From NCBI RefSeq assembly GCF_027943255.1, contig NC_072893.1, positions 6,634,001 through 6,698,000 on the forward strand: a stretch of 64,000 nt of DNA. The letters are read 5' to 3'. The notes beneath the pieces are model-generated. The model did no database searches. It was not told where the DNA came from and was given only the letters and a program-made list of their open reading frames with translations. The position numbers and the translations under genes are program-made. Positions 45,507-57,469 of this stretch are shown piece by piece; within the stretch, counting starts at the first letter, position 1, and each line of letters starts with the position of its first letter. The DNA is from Anastrepha obliqua (Eukaryota > Arthropoda > Insecta > Diptera > Tephritidae).

Positions 45507-48500
45507 GCAATAAAGATAGAAGCACAAAATTTTGGCCGATTTTAACTAAAATAATATCTAATAAATTTTTTGGGAATAAATGCAATAAAATCGTCTAGGA
45601 CATAAAAGGAGAAACATTTTAAAGAATATTTTTCACGTATGTACAAATTTCCAAAACGGTAAAAGCCAAGAAAATACATTTTTGTGTTACCTTATAGGGC
45701 TAAGGGTAATCAGAATTTGCATTTTTTTTTTCAAAAAATTGGATTTTTTTTTGCTTTTTTTTTAAGTATATTATCTTAAAAATATTGTGTGGAAATTTCC
45801 AGCGAATGCGATAAATCCTTTTCGAGTTATGCAACAATGACCAAAGGGCGCTCGGGCGCTCCTAAATCGATAGCAAAACCTTAAATGGTTTTTTCGCAAA
45901 ACTATGTTTATTGGACTGGCGATCACTGTAACTTAAAAACCGATTAGTAGATTTCAATAAACTTTATACTGCTTTTGAAAAACATAAAAAAATCGTGCCT
46001 GATCGGAGGATTTTTTTTCAAAAATTTCGATTTTTTCAACAATTAATTGTCGGTTTTTTCTCGAAGATCTGAAAAATATTTCCTGAGGCTGCCATATTGT
46101 TTATTTTGAAAAAAAAGCTTCGATAAGGCACCAAATTAAATATTAATAAAACTAATTCTCTTTCTTGATTGATTTGAGATGAATCTCCAAGGACTTGTGA
46201 TGATCACTGCAAGGGACTTCTGGAGAAACGGGCTCCACACAAATAGCGATAAATTTTACTTACTTTACTTTTAATTTTTTGTTTTTTATTTTTGTAGAAT
46301 AAAGCAAATGACTAGCAAAAAAACATTATTGAAAATCATCATTTTTCGGACCTCTGACTTGTAATTTTTTGGTGTCATGAGCGTTATGCGATTCCCATAA
46401 GAGCAAGACTCATTACGAGATTCTTCCGAGCCACAAGTCTCAATAAATTTAACAAACGGTAGTTAACCAAATCAAATTGAGGTGCGTTAAAAACCTCCAC
46501 AAGATGTCCAGCTCAAAATCATGAAACCACGAAGCTAAGGTCAAACCGCTTCCATCAGTCTTCACTCTTGTTAAGCTTCCTAGGCACTATTTTAGATGTT
46601 TTCCACGCGCATTCGTTTGCTTTGTCTGAGGCATATTAAAGTTATCATATTTTGAAGAGGTTGCAATATTTTGACCTGATCCGAACGCGCTTTAGGACTC
46701 TGGATCCCAGCTCAAATGACCGCAAAGGTTAGTTTTGAAGGAAAAGAGTCTCAGAGAGGCTCATCAGCTTGCTTATATTGCATACAGGAGAACGCTACTA
46801 CAGACTAGAAGCCTACTAGCTTTTCCTAGACTTAGTTACCTGAAAAATATGTCAGATTCTGTCTACCCACGACGATGTAAATTCCATTATTCCATAGCAT
46901 CACTCGATTCATTCCAGTTACTACAGGGACTTTGAAATTTGTTGTCAAAGTCGAGCTCGCATATCTGCTTTTAACATCTTCGGTTTTTAATATCAGATCT
47001 GTTAAAAATAGAGGCTGAACTATTTATGTCGATAAATTGTTTGAAATGCTTATTTACAATTTTGGCCGTCATCCGAGGTTTTGTTTTCGTTTTCATTGGA
47101 GAGGCCCAACTAGTTCTCCTAGGATACTTCCCCTTCCCATGTTGGCTAACTCTCGAACGGGTGCTCCGAAGCTACCCAGAGAATTCTTGGGCTAATCCCG
47201 GAAGTTGTGAGCTGCTTGTAGAAGAATCGTCCTGGACACTCCCAAGTGAATGGCGATCAGAAACTTTCCCCACTTCCATGTCTACATATGGAACCATCCT
47301 CGTATTGGTGAAAAACCAAAATTATATATTTTCTTACTGTCGCACAGTGTTACATATTCGTGGATAGAGGTTACAATAGAGGGCCTCGAAGTATGCGCCC
47401 CACAATACTCCTATACACAATTTTTCTCCACCCATTACTAATGGCAAGAACGCAGATAGCAAATATGAATATTAAGGCAAAGCATCGCACAAAAAATAAA
47501 AAGTTAATGCTAAAGACAAAAACAATGAAATCAGCAAGGCAACAGCTGGCAAAATGAATATAAAGCCAAATAATAAGATGAAAATAATACGCCTCAAGTG
47601 GCAGAAATTTGCGTAATAGCAAAACCAACCCTACCCACGCACGGAATTTCACATGTCCATCTTGTTAACGATAACAAGGAAAATCAAGTGGAGCATTTCA
47701 CTCAAGCACCCACAATCCAATGCGGCTGAGGTCAAATAACTAATAAACCAAACCAACATGTTTTGTTTTGAAAGCATCGAAGATTTCGAAGAATGGAAAC
47801 GTTAAACATATGCGAGTTTGCAAAAGGACGACAAATAATGGATATGCGCAAACAACAACAAAGTATACTTTACTTTAGCTCGTCAACCCCCCCATTACCA
47901 CATTCGGCCAATGAACTCAACGATCAAGTGAACACTAAAACTAGCATAAAAATAGTAATAAAACACAATTTAATGGTAACTGACAAAAAAAGTGCGGTTT
48001 ATTGTTTTACATTGTTTTTGTTTATTTCTTTGGAAGCACGTTGAGCAAGTAACACTAACTACACAGCCTTGTGTATTCAAGCGCTTAAGCATCTGTCATC
48101 TTCGTAAGCTTCAAGTGGGGCTGACAACAAGTGAAGCGAAATAAAAGTTGCCTAAATATCCACACATCATTGGAAATCTTCGTCGCCATCATCTGAATGA
48201 CTGTTAGTAGTGGCTTAACCTTTACAATAAGTTCACTAAGCGGTGTTGAATAGATGCGTGCGTAGAAAGGAGCGCGAAGCAATGAACTTTCAGTGATGTA
48301 GCACGACCGCAGCATGCGTAGGAAGTGCTTAATTTTTTATAGTCGCCTGAATGTGCACTTCAAGCATATATTTGCTTAGTTAGGGCAGATAGTTCACAGA
48401 CACTAGGTGCCTTCTATTCACCACTGCTCTGCCCGCTATCTCTATACGTAATTAACCAGTTGCTTCGTCTATTCGCCACTTGCTAACGCTTGGCGAAAAG

Positions 48501-48639
48501 AAGAGGTTTGACTAGATAAGGCTTGGTTGAATTCATCTGCTGGTATTAATTAAGTTTAAGTAAATTTTATAAGTCCTGCACACTAATCGATTGCCAGAAG
48601 ATCGAATGTTGGGATTGAGCGATGTCGTAGACAACTCCT
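45507..48639. other. No gene recognised, 3.1 kb
   Basis: The first kilobase (to about 46380) is A/T-rich with phrases such as tccttttcgagttatgcaac and may be the non-coding body of an unknown transposon. The later part looks like unique DNA. The open frame at 47026-47367 starts hydrophobic but has no known motif. Confidence 0.4.
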
Positions 48640-48877
48640 TTTTTAAATCAGAATTAAAGCTGCGGTCGGCTAAGTTTTTACATCACTGACGTCGTACGCC
48701 AATCATATCTGACACTTGTGAATGAGGCAGCTGCAGTATATAAGCAGACAAGCAGTAGAGCGCGTAAAACTTCAAATAAATATTAACATCACTCAAAATC
48801 AGTTTTTTATAAAGTAAGTAAGTAGTAAAAGTAATCTAAAGACAAAGTTGGATGATTAATTTTGTGCCACCTTGTAC
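48640..48877 (+). mobile_element. MITE-like element, middle and right end
   Basis: The middle (atatctgacacttgtg, cagctgcagtatataagcag) matches the copy at 28828-29047. The right end (tcactcaaaatcagtttttt ... ggatgattaattttgtgcca then ccttg) is the reverse complement of the satellite monomer at 61751. TA follows the end. The left end is decayed, so the start is approximate. The TATA-like string gtatataagc is simply part of this element. Confidence 0.65.
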
Positions 48878-49194
48878 ATTTTTGTACTGTCAAAAAAAGA
48901 AGCCCATTTCGACCTAAAAAGGAACGTAAATTATTTGAATTGTCGAATATAGAGAGACATTACCCCGAAATTCTCTAGAAGACAGAATTTCACCCAGCTA
49001 AATTCACGGTGTGATATACAGATTATTTAAGCTGCATAGATGTGAGCCAAAGACGATAGATTACGAAGTTTGCTAATCAGTCGTTTTTCAGATGGAAACG
49101 AAGTGCCATTGGTTGATCTTTTTCGTATATCGCTAACTCAAACTAAATTTTGTTAAGCACATCCCAAGTGACGTCAGCCTATTACCTAATTCTG

Positions 49195-49855
49195 TCAAAT
49201 TCGCTTAGAGCCGTTTAACGACCTGATATTGGACTTTTTCTTCTCCTTGTTCACTCTTCTAGGGAGCATAGGGCCCCGACAAGACTCTTCCATCGTACAC
49301 GGTTCAGAGCTGTTGTTTTTGCACCATCCCATGAGACGTCGGCATCTGCTAGTTCGCGGAGCATCGACCTTTTCCAAGTGTTTTTAGGTCGACAGCGAAC
49401 TCTGCTCCCTTGAGGGTTCCAGTCCGTGATGCTATCTGGTGGGTTTCTCAATGTGTGACCTATCCGTCGCCACTTTCTGCGTTTGATTTGCTTAAGGATG
49501 GGTTCCTCGTTCGTTAATCTCCAGAGTGCGTCGTTACTGATGGTGTTGGGCCAGAATATTCTGCAAATGATGCGGAGCTATTTGTTGATGAATGATTGTA
49601 GCCTCTGTGTGATGGTTGAAGAGACTCGTAGTTTAGTGCACCTGGAGATTTGCGAACTCCCCCATACTGTATACATTCGCCCGAATGCCGCCCTTGCTTT
49701 GTTTAGCCTGCAGTTGATATCTTCATCTGCTCCACCATCTGCCGTGATGATGGAGCTGAGGTAGCAGAAGCTTTCAACGAATTCCACTGGGCATCCGTCA
49801 ACCAATAGCTGCCTTGCGTTATAGTGGTTAACTCTCATGGCCTTGGTCCAGTCCG
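49195..49855 (-). pseudogene. RTE-like LINE RT C-terminus
   Basis: Two minus-strand frames join into one C-terminal region. The first (49578-49838) reads FVESFCYLSSIITADGGADE, then INCRLNKARAAFGRMYTVWG and STITQRLQSFINK. The second (49195-49451) continues with NPPDSITDWNPQGSRVR, then RPKNTWKRSMLRELADADVS and LNRVRWKSLVGALC. YL.S.I..DGG...DI..R+.KAR.AF, followed by WNPQGSR.RGRP..TW.R, is characteristic of RTE-type LINEs of many animals. A frameshift or small deletion near 49500 separates the two. The RT catalytic core is missing. The relics at 1655 and 61155 belong to the same broad group. Confidence 0.8.
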
Positions 49856-50486
49856 AAAGTGCGTGCCAGCGCGACTAGTTTGTCCGCGTTGGCCTGCATG
49901 TCGGAGTGATGAAACAAAGATGGTTGTTTTCGTGTTGCAAGTTCGTAGTATTAGTTTGGCAATCCTGTGAAAGGTCGAAGCTTTCCATATAGACTGTTCA
50001 GGCAGAGTTAGTTCCTGGTCTTGCTCCGCTCTTCAAAACTGAAAGTTAGGGATATATGTTCGACGTACTCATCCTAGGTAAGCGGGAGCCTGCTTAGCAA
50101 AGCTCGTCAACTCTAGCGCAAGTTTAAGGAATATTTAACTGATTTCAAATCCACATCTTCTGGGTTTGAGAGGTTTTCAGCGAATATTTCATGATAAAAT
50201 TATCTCAAAAAACTACATATTTTATTAAAATCGAGTTATCAGGCTAAGAAAAATTTTCAATCCAAGTTTGCACTCAGAATAGTCCCAAAATGTCAACAAA
50301 TTTAGTCTGACTCTGGTTTCTGAAGGTCAATCAGATGCCTGTGCATATGTTATCGTTTATCTCGAAAAAAAATAAATTATATGAATTACACAAATTCTTA
50401 TTTGACTTCGTTAAAGTAACCGAAAAACATCAAAAAAATTACAAAATCTTTCAAAATTACAAAACCAAAAAAATTTAAATATGACT
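49856..50486. other. No gene recognised
   Basis: Sequence between the LINE relic and the tRNA terminator. Nothing recognised. Confidence 0.4.
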
Positions 50487-50493
50487 AAAAAAA
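50487..50493 (-). terminator. Pol III terminator of tRNA-Tyr
   Basis: Seven T on the minus strand, 9 nt after the 3' end of the tRNA. RNA polymerase III stops at runs of four or more T. Confidence 0.8.
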
Positions 50494-50502
50494 TTATGTT
50501 TC

Positions 50503-50654
50503 TCCTTCGAGCCGGATTTGAACCAGCGACCTATGGATGTCTGCACTGCAGTTACCGGTTGTTTGAATCCAGTTTCACCGCGCCAACGTTATTATTGTTG
50601 ATGCAAGCCAATTTCGTCTACAGTCCACCGCTCTACCAACTGAGCTATCGAAGG
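50503..50654 (-). tRNA. tRNA-Tyr (anticodon GTA), intron-containing
   Basis: The gene makes the tRNA that decodes UAC/UAU. The acceptor stem CCTTCGA pairs with TCGAAGG and is followed by discriminator A, with no encoded CCA. The D arm is GCTC...GAGC with A box TAGCTCAGTTGG. The anticodon arm is GTGGA-CTGTAG, then the intron, then A-TCCAT, anticodon GTA. The T arm is GCTGG-TTCAAAT-CCGGC with B box GGTTCAAATCC. The mature length is 73 nt. The intron (50539-50617) is 79 nt and starts after position 37, the standard place for eukaryotic tRNA introns. Tyrosine tRNA genes of flies regularly carry introns, often variable in length. The open frame on the plus strand here is only the reverse of the tRNA. 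The gene looks functional. Confidence 0.95.
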
Positions 50655-52539
50655 CAGTTGGAAGTGCGCTTCCATTGCGCTGTTTTGCCTTTTCGTATAT
50701 ATGTACACTTGTACGTGCTATACTTGCCAGTGTGAATAATAATACGCAAGTATTTCCATTTGGATGCCTCCCAGACAGCAACAGAAAACGAAACTGCAGA
50801 ATATAATTAATTTCTTTACTATTCGTGGCTCTTACTTTTCGCTGCTCTTTGAATGATTAGTAACTAAGTATATTTACTTATGCATTCTCTTTGCGTCGGC
50901 TAATTTGCGGTCGACGGGGTGCGCTTGTGGAGCGGCAGCAAAATCTTTATTGTGATTTTTGTTGTTGCTACTTGCTGCTTGCCATTTTATTGGGTGGCAT
51001 ACAATCAATACTTTACGTTAATGATCGGCTCATTTTAGCTTCATTTTATGTTTTGTTTTTATAAGTGCGCTCATTTTTGTTTGCAAAGAATTTCTCTTTT
51101 CATTGATCTTTGCAAGCGTTGCGTTTTGTGTTATGAATGAAATTGCTCACTGGCACTTTCTCTTGCTTCTCTTTTGTGCATCGTCACCCAGCTGCCCACT
51201 GCTTGTTGGTGCTTTCTCTATTTGCTATTTTTAGATACTCGGGCGAATATAAATTGCTATGCAATTTTATTGAGATTTGAGTACTTTTTCTAGATACAAA
51301 CAAGAGATGGAGCTGAATTCCAACTACAAAATGGTTATCTTTTAAATATTTTCTTATATTTCTTTTTGAGCAGAGGAGTATAAGGAAAAGACGATCAGCG
51401 CGTCATTGCTCACTGAAATCTCGTAATTTTCGCTTTAGCAGTGGTAGAGATCTTAAAGAGATCACTACTGCATATTCGCGATTGAAGTTGTTTAGTATTG
51501 AATGCAACTCTTTAAACCAAATGTACCAAATGTACTGTACGAGTATATTTACATTTACCTTTACATGAACTTTACAAGTTTGTTCATGCTCAAATATTAC
51601 TGTATAAAGTTATTGAATAGATCAGACGCGTGTTCTTATATTTCGCGCAATTTGTGTTACAAAGAAAGCTGTACAGCAAATTTTTAATGCAAATTTAACG
51701 CTGCTTTCCAGCTTAGACGACAAATTTTAAGGGGTGAACTTAGTTAAAAAATGTACCAAAATTAAATTAATACTAAAAATAGGACCCAAGATCAGGTGCC
51801 AGCGAAAGGCAAAGAATTGAGAATTTGAATTAAAAAATTTGAAATTTTCATACCAACTTTTCAGGCCACTTTCATTTCTGCACTGCGAGTCTGTACGCGA
51901 AAACCAGGTTATACGTGAAAAATCAGGCTATTATAACCTAAACAAGTTGTGGCTTCTAAATAGGAGTTTAATGTGCCTATAGAATAGGTTTCTAGTCAAG
52001 CACAGCATCTCAGTGTTGCACGGATATTGCAGCGTGCGACTTATGATTGTTTTTTAGAGTCAAATCTGTTTTAAAAGGAAAAAAGGTATGAGTCCGGTGC
52101 TGCTGTAAAAGATAAATGACACGCATCATTTAGGGAAAAAATTCAAAAAACAAAAGAAAACCTCTAGTATGAAGCTTGTAAAGATAGAGGAGCGATGAAT
52201 AATGAATTTGGCGCGAGGTAAATTTTTACGAAATCAAAATCAAATAATTTGCAACACATGTATGTATCGCTCCTTAGTAGCCAGATATCGCAAATCGCTC
52301 ACTTACAACGATTTGTTCAACGTAATCCTTTCAACCTGATTTTCTAAGACCCTATTGATGGTTTTCGATACTATCTCACGAATTGAGCAGCCGATATTCA
52401 GAAGCTGTGCACTTTCTAGATTTTTCATAAAACATCAACCGCCTGTTTGTCACGATAAGAGCAGCGCATCATATTGCATAGTTTTTACTATATTATTTAT
52501 TTAATTTTTATTTACTTGTTCTATTTTTCTATAAATACA
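50655..52539. other. No gene recognised, 1.9 kb
   Basis: Host-like non-coding sequence upstream of the tRNA gene. No second tRNA, repeat array or transposon end was recognised. Confidence 0.45.
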
Positions 52540-52615
52540 AGGTGGCGCAAAATTAATCACCCTATCGCAAGATTTATAATTTTCGCAAATGGTATGGCGA
52601 ATGATTATTCGCCAG
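52540..52615 (+). mobile_element. MITE-like left-end fragment
   Basis: caaggtggcgcaaaattaat, then caccctatcgcaagatttat and a cgcaaatgg phrase, match the left end of the copy at 28828-29047 (read in reverse). TA precedes it. Only about 75 bp are recognisable before the similarity is lost. Confidence 0.65.
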
Positions 52616-53153
52616 TATCCAAATACAAACACTCACTTAAAAGCTATGAACAACATAAACTAAGTCTTAAAGAGAGAGCAATTGCAGATTTATATATTTA
52701 GGTATCAATTAACATTAGGTTTCCAGAAGTACGTACGTATGTATGTGGGCATAAATAAACATTAACATTGACAAAGTTAAGTGTCTATGCAAATTTAGAA
52801 TTGATACTAATATTAACAGAAGAAAGTATGAATGAAATAACATAAAATTAACAGAGGTGAGTAGGTATGAAAGACGATTATTAACATTGGCGAATCAATG
52901 CATGTAAAGAATAAGTCGTCTACTGAGCGAGTGTGAGCATTATGCAGAATGTTAGGGGAGTTAGTAATAAGTAAATGAGAGTTAACATAGCGTGTAAGCA
53001 AAGGTGGGATTATAATGCAACATAGATTTAAGCTGATGTTCTATTTATTAAATTAAATGACTGAAAACGCGAGATATTGTATAAGTTTAGAACAAGAAAA
53101 AGAAAAACAATTACTGAGAATAAACAAATTTGAAACAACAAAGCCAACATATA
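52616..53153. other. No gene recognised
   Basis: A/T-rich sequence up to the TA target of the next element. Nothing recognised. Confidence 0.4.
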
Positions 53154-54439
53154 CAGGATGAACGATATGAAGTGTTACCAACTTCACACTGCTTGTATCT
53201 GTAAAACAGCTCATGACTCAACGTCAAAATTGTTCTTATGACAGTTAAATATATTGTTTATAAGCCATCAAAAGCATTTGCGTCTCAGTTTTGTTGAATT
53301 TTTTTTTTCCTGTGATGGAATTCAAACGTAATAGTGCGATTGCGTTATATTTGGCTGGAAAATCACAACCAGCCATTGTTCGTGAGATCAGTCACCTCAA
53401 AGGGAATAAAATGTTTGTGTATCGCACTATAAAACGTTACAATGATACTGGAAACATTGCAAAACGTTATGGAGGTGGACCAAAACAAACCGCAACAACG
53501 CCAGAAATGGCTGGGAAAGTGCAGGCTAGACTTGAACGAAATACATGTCGAAATGGAAGAAAAATGGCAAAGAACTGAAAATATCGCAAGACAGCATTCG
53601 ACGCATATTGAAAAATGTGCTCAAGGTCAAGGCTTACAAGTTGCAAAAGGCACACGATCTTTCACCCCAGCAAAAAAAAAGTTCAGTGCGAAAGAGCAAA
53701 ATTTCCTAACATTGTGTTTTCTGATGAAAAAAATTTCCCAATTGAGCAGTTCATAAACACTCAAAACGATCGTGTTTACTTGACCGAATGCTCATACGAG
53801 AATTTGAGCCTACGTATGGCCACTCGAAGCAATTTCCCATCGCAAGTAATGGTTTGGGCTGCAGTGACCGCTGATGGACGCTCTCCAATCGTTTTTATCG
53901 AGTCTGGTGGCAAAGTGAATGCGACTTATTATCGGGAAAAGGTTTTAGAAGCTGCTTTAGAGCCGTGGACACGCAAACATTTCGAACGTAGACCATGGAC
54001 GTTCCTACAGGACTCGGCACCGTCTCAAAAAGCTCGTGTGAACCAAGAATGGTTAAAAAATGATATTCCACACTTCATTTCGTCCATGGCTTTCGAATTC
54101 GCCAGACGCAAATCCGATGGGCTATTCCATGTGATTCATTTTGGAAAGCAAGGTGAGGACTAAAAAATATGCCAGTATGGATGCGCTGAAAAAAGCGATT
54201 ATACGAGAATGGGCCAAAATACCTTAAGACCACATTCGTGCAGCATGCAACTCATTTTTTGACCGTTTGAAGGCTATAGTCAAGGCAAAAGGTAGTCATA
54301 TCGAGCTTAAGTGAATACTCGTATATGTTAAAATTGTAATCATTTTTGAACAATTTTGTTTTTGAAATCAATAAAAACTAATTTCACACAAAAAAGTTAT
54401 GGTGCTTTGAATAGCTAATACTTCATATCGTTCACCCTG
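53154..54439 (+). mobile_element. maT-type (DD37D) element with intact ends
   Basis: The element is 1286 bp. TA flanks both ends (53152-53153 and 54440-54441). The inverted repeats read caggatgaacgatatgaagt on the left and cagggtgaacgatatgaagt on the right in reverse. Both continue with (g/a)tta. Both ends and the overall length are complete; only the gene is broken. Confidence 0.9.
53315..54314 (+). pseudogene. maT-type transposase, damaged catalytic site
   Basis: The gene starts at ATG 53315 (MEFKRNSAIALYLAGKSQPA). It has an N-terminal HTH (IVREISHLKGNKMFVYRTIK) and a GGGPKQTATTPE linker. After two frame changes it reads FPNIVFSDEKNFPIEQF with the first Asp, then QNDRVYLTE, VMVWAAVTADGRSPIVFIES and WTFLQDSAPSQKAR with the second Asp. 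The third block reads SNSPDANPMG, where members of the group have SPDLNP-x-D, so the third catalytic Asp codon is now Gly. The spacing to that position would be about 37, as in maT elements. Stops follow before the C-terminus FFDRLKAIVKAKGSHIE. The element cannot transpose by itself. Confidence 0.85.
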
Positions 54440-56199
54440 TAAATCTTAAATTCAAACCCATATAAGTACTTATAATATACCATCGATTTGATCTAATGCT
54501 TTTTGTATTTAGATAAATGCACAAAAAAGTCTCAAAAATGGCTCAGATTTCTTTTTGTGAAATGGAGCAATATGCAAAATAATAATGAGAAAAAGCAAAT
54601 TAAAAAAAAAACCACAAGTAAATCAAAAATTACTTCAAAAATGTTAGCCCACATAAGTACATACAAGTATTAAATTACAACATAAAAGCATGGGAATAAA
54701 CAGAAATAACTATTTTACATTACACGCATCCCAGCAAACATATTCTCACAATTTTGCGATATTTTAATCAAAAAGAAAATTCGTATTTCAACGATAGTAA
54801 CCCCAATTGCTTGCTGCCTTATAACATTTCAAGTATTATAAATTCTAACCCTTCAATAGTTTTGCATGGTAAATTCTTTAAAATTATGATAGATTGCCAA
54901 TCGTCAAGCAGCTATTTTCAAAGCCAATTCTAAATGTTTCGCCAACTTGTAAATTTCAAAAAAGTGGTTGAAGGTCAAAGAACAGCTAAACGGATGTCAA
55001 CCCAAATGTTTATGGGCAGCCCACACATACTAAGACATCTATGCATCTGTAAGAAAAGTAGTAGGGAGTTGATGGTCGCTCGTTATCTCGTTAGCTCTGA
55101 AACTTTCCCATTGTCTTAGGTCAGTAACTGGTGGTTGCTGACTGCCACAAATCCCACATGACCTCATCCATCGGCAACCACAATCAGCAGCACAGCAGGC
55201 AACAGACTGCATTAAAGTGTTCGAGCAAGTAGTAAAACGGTGAGTGACCGCTTAAACTTTCAATGACAATGTCCTGTGCATTAACCGTCAGTGGATTACG
55301 ACCAACACACGCCAAGCAACATCAAAACATGCGAGCAGTTAGCTCCGCATGTGGCAGCCGAGAGAAGCAGTGGCAGCAGCAAGAGTAACATGTGCTGAGT
55401 TACAAAGTAGTACATATTACTACAAAGTGGTTTATTTTTCTTTTTGGCTTTTGAAAGAAATTGCACAGACAAATGTGGCAAGAATAGCTGCGATAAGAGC
55501 TAATGTTATCAGCTTACGAGCAGATAGTTTATTGAGCTCAAGCAAGAAAGTTGACTCATGCATACATATATGCGTATGAGTGTATGCACAAGTGTACTTG
55601 TGTGTGTACAAATTCTAAAGATTATTAGGGACTGAAAATATATTCATGAGGCAAAGGGAATTTGAGTTGTCACAGGTATTAGCAGGATGAAATATTTAGA
55701 ATTTAGAGAATTTATGTCAGCACAGCTTTTGCACTCGCACGTCTATGCGATTGGTCTGTTAAGGATGAGCGACCTCAAGGCTTTTATAAGTAAACTAGAA
55801 CATTTGTGCACACTTCTGTTGCTCACTGTGAAATTCGCTTTAGTGAGACTTTTTTAATGCTTTAAATACCGGGAATACTCGCACATGAATAAACTTAACT
55901 CTAAATAATAAAAAACCTTTAACAAACACCCCTTTCGTATTAACGCCGGTAATTAAAGGAGTTTTTTGAAAAATCGATCGTCGAGTCAGATAAAATTATT
56001 TTGCCGGCATTGCACAACAAATTGTGATGCTGCTTTTCATAAAAAGCATTAGTGTTCAATTTTGATATTTGAAAAAGGTGAGTCAAGAAGCAGCGAGAGA
56101 TTGAAATTGAAATGGAAAGTTGATTAGGTCGAGCCAAGCAGCACCAAGAGATTTGGTGGCTCCTAAAACACTCAGGCTAAAAAGACTATTGTATTCGAA
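54440..56199. other. No gene recognised, 1.8 kb
   Basis: Host-like non-coding DNA. A short repetitive tgtatgcacaagtgtacttgtgtg string lies near 55580. No exon or transposon end was recognised. Confidence 0.45.
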
Positions 56200-56900
56200 G
56201 CCCTAAAAAGTAAAGGGGTTTGCTAGTCTATGAGGACAGGAGGGAAGTAACAGAGAGAAAGAGATAGGATAAAATAGAGATAGAGATAGAGAATTTTCCA
56301 GATTCTTTGACAAATCTTTACAATATCCTCCAGTTTGAGAGAACGATTTTTTCTCATTCTCATAACATTGGAACCCAAAATGCGTAGCCTTGCTCTCGCA
56401 AAGGCAGGACACTCATAGAGAAAATGCTCAGTGCTATCCGACTCCTCTAAGCAAGGCAGGCAAATCGGGTCCTCAATCATTCCAATGGTGAGCTGTGTCT
56501 TATTATATGGCCGACCATCAACCGAACGTCGTTTCTAACAAAGTTCGACAGTTTTCTATGCGACCACAACAGTTGCCTTTCCAGTTCTGCCGCGTTCTAT
56601 ACTGGACCATCGCCCTTTATGTAAATTGCATACATAACCGCTGATCCACTTCATGATCCTAGTGGAACTGATTCCTATTATTGACTCTGGTCCCTGTGGG
56701 GTAACCGCTGATCCGCAGTTGGCCAATTTGTCGTCAATTTCATTTCCTTGAACACCGCAGTGTCCTGGGACCCATAAAAGTACAAGTCCTTTATCCCTTC
56801 TTCCAACAGAATTAAGCTTCTTCTTACATTCTTAAACAATCTTTGAGGTTTGCTTTGAGATCTCCCGGTAATAACAAACTAATATTGGCATCTCTAGCCC
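56200..56900 (-). pseudogene. I-like LINE: RNase H and knuckle
   Basis: From about 56800 downward the minus strand reads LVLLWVPGHCGVQGNEIDDK and LANCGS, the end of an RNase H domain with the WVPGH.G..GNE.AD motif. It continues with MKWISGYVCN-type linker sequence, a degraded LTGH region, then ICLPCLEESDSTEHFLYECP and AFARARLRILGS, an intact C-x2-C...H...C knuckle. The stretch after that falls into a purine/pyrimidine-biased region (LYLYLYF on the minus strand), which is simple sequence. At least one frameshift and one stop are present. RT is missing. Confidence 0.8.
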
Positions 56901-56984
56901 TTACACCTATGGAAAACCGTCAGAAAACTGAGATAATTTTGAACTAAGAACAGGTCAAAGGTCTTTATATGTATATTAGGCTGG

Positions 56985-57300
56985 CTGGGCCGAATGAACC
57001 ACGAGCTGTATGAGCTCTATGACGATGTGGACATAGTTAAGCTCATCAATATTCAGCGCTTGCGCTGGCTAGGCCACATCGAGCGTATGGATGCAGAAGC
57101 TCCAGTAAAAGTGATCAGATGACAGGTTAGAGGGCAACAACGTGGAGAACCATGGAAGGACGTAGTCGAGGGAACCCTACCATCGCTTGCTGTAAGAAGT
57201 AGGAGAAGGCGCGCCCAAAACAGAGACACCTGGCGAGTTTTGTTGCAGTCGTCCTTATTCCGGTAACGGGTTGTGGCTGGGTAGACAAACGACTACAAAG
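56985..57300 (+). pseudogene. RTE/BovB-like LINE C-terminus
   Basis: The plus strand reads MNHELYELYDDVDIVKLIN, then IQRLRWLGHIERMDAEAPV and, after a stop, GQQRGEPWKDVVEG. It ends with RRRAQNRDTWRVLLQSS. This matches the block at 14160 (DELYELYNAIDI...QRLRWL) and finishes with the family ending RDTWR.L. It is a 5'-truncated copy. It lies directly before the mariner relic and on the same strand. Confidence 0.75.
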
Positions 57301-57469
57301 ATTGCCTTTTAACAAGGCTCCCTTGCAACGCTATGCATGAAGAGCTGGGATTCGGTATTTTTATCGAAAAGTGTGGCATTTTTTAGCATAGACTCACATG
57401 AAACGTTTTCACTTACGCACTTTATTTGTTCTTTTTTCAGTGAGTTGAAAAATTTGACTCGGCCAAAAG

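Noticed and set aside
48735..48745. TATA-box-like gtatataagc as a promoter
   Set aside because: It lies inside a MITE-like copy and the matching position in the copy at 28828 reads gtatgcgagc, so it is a chance mutation.
50481..50735. Plus-strand open frame of 84 codons (LLRAGFEPATYGC...)
   Set aside because: It is the reverse strand of the tRNA-Tyr gene. Frames reading AGFEPAT are a known artefact of tRNA genes.
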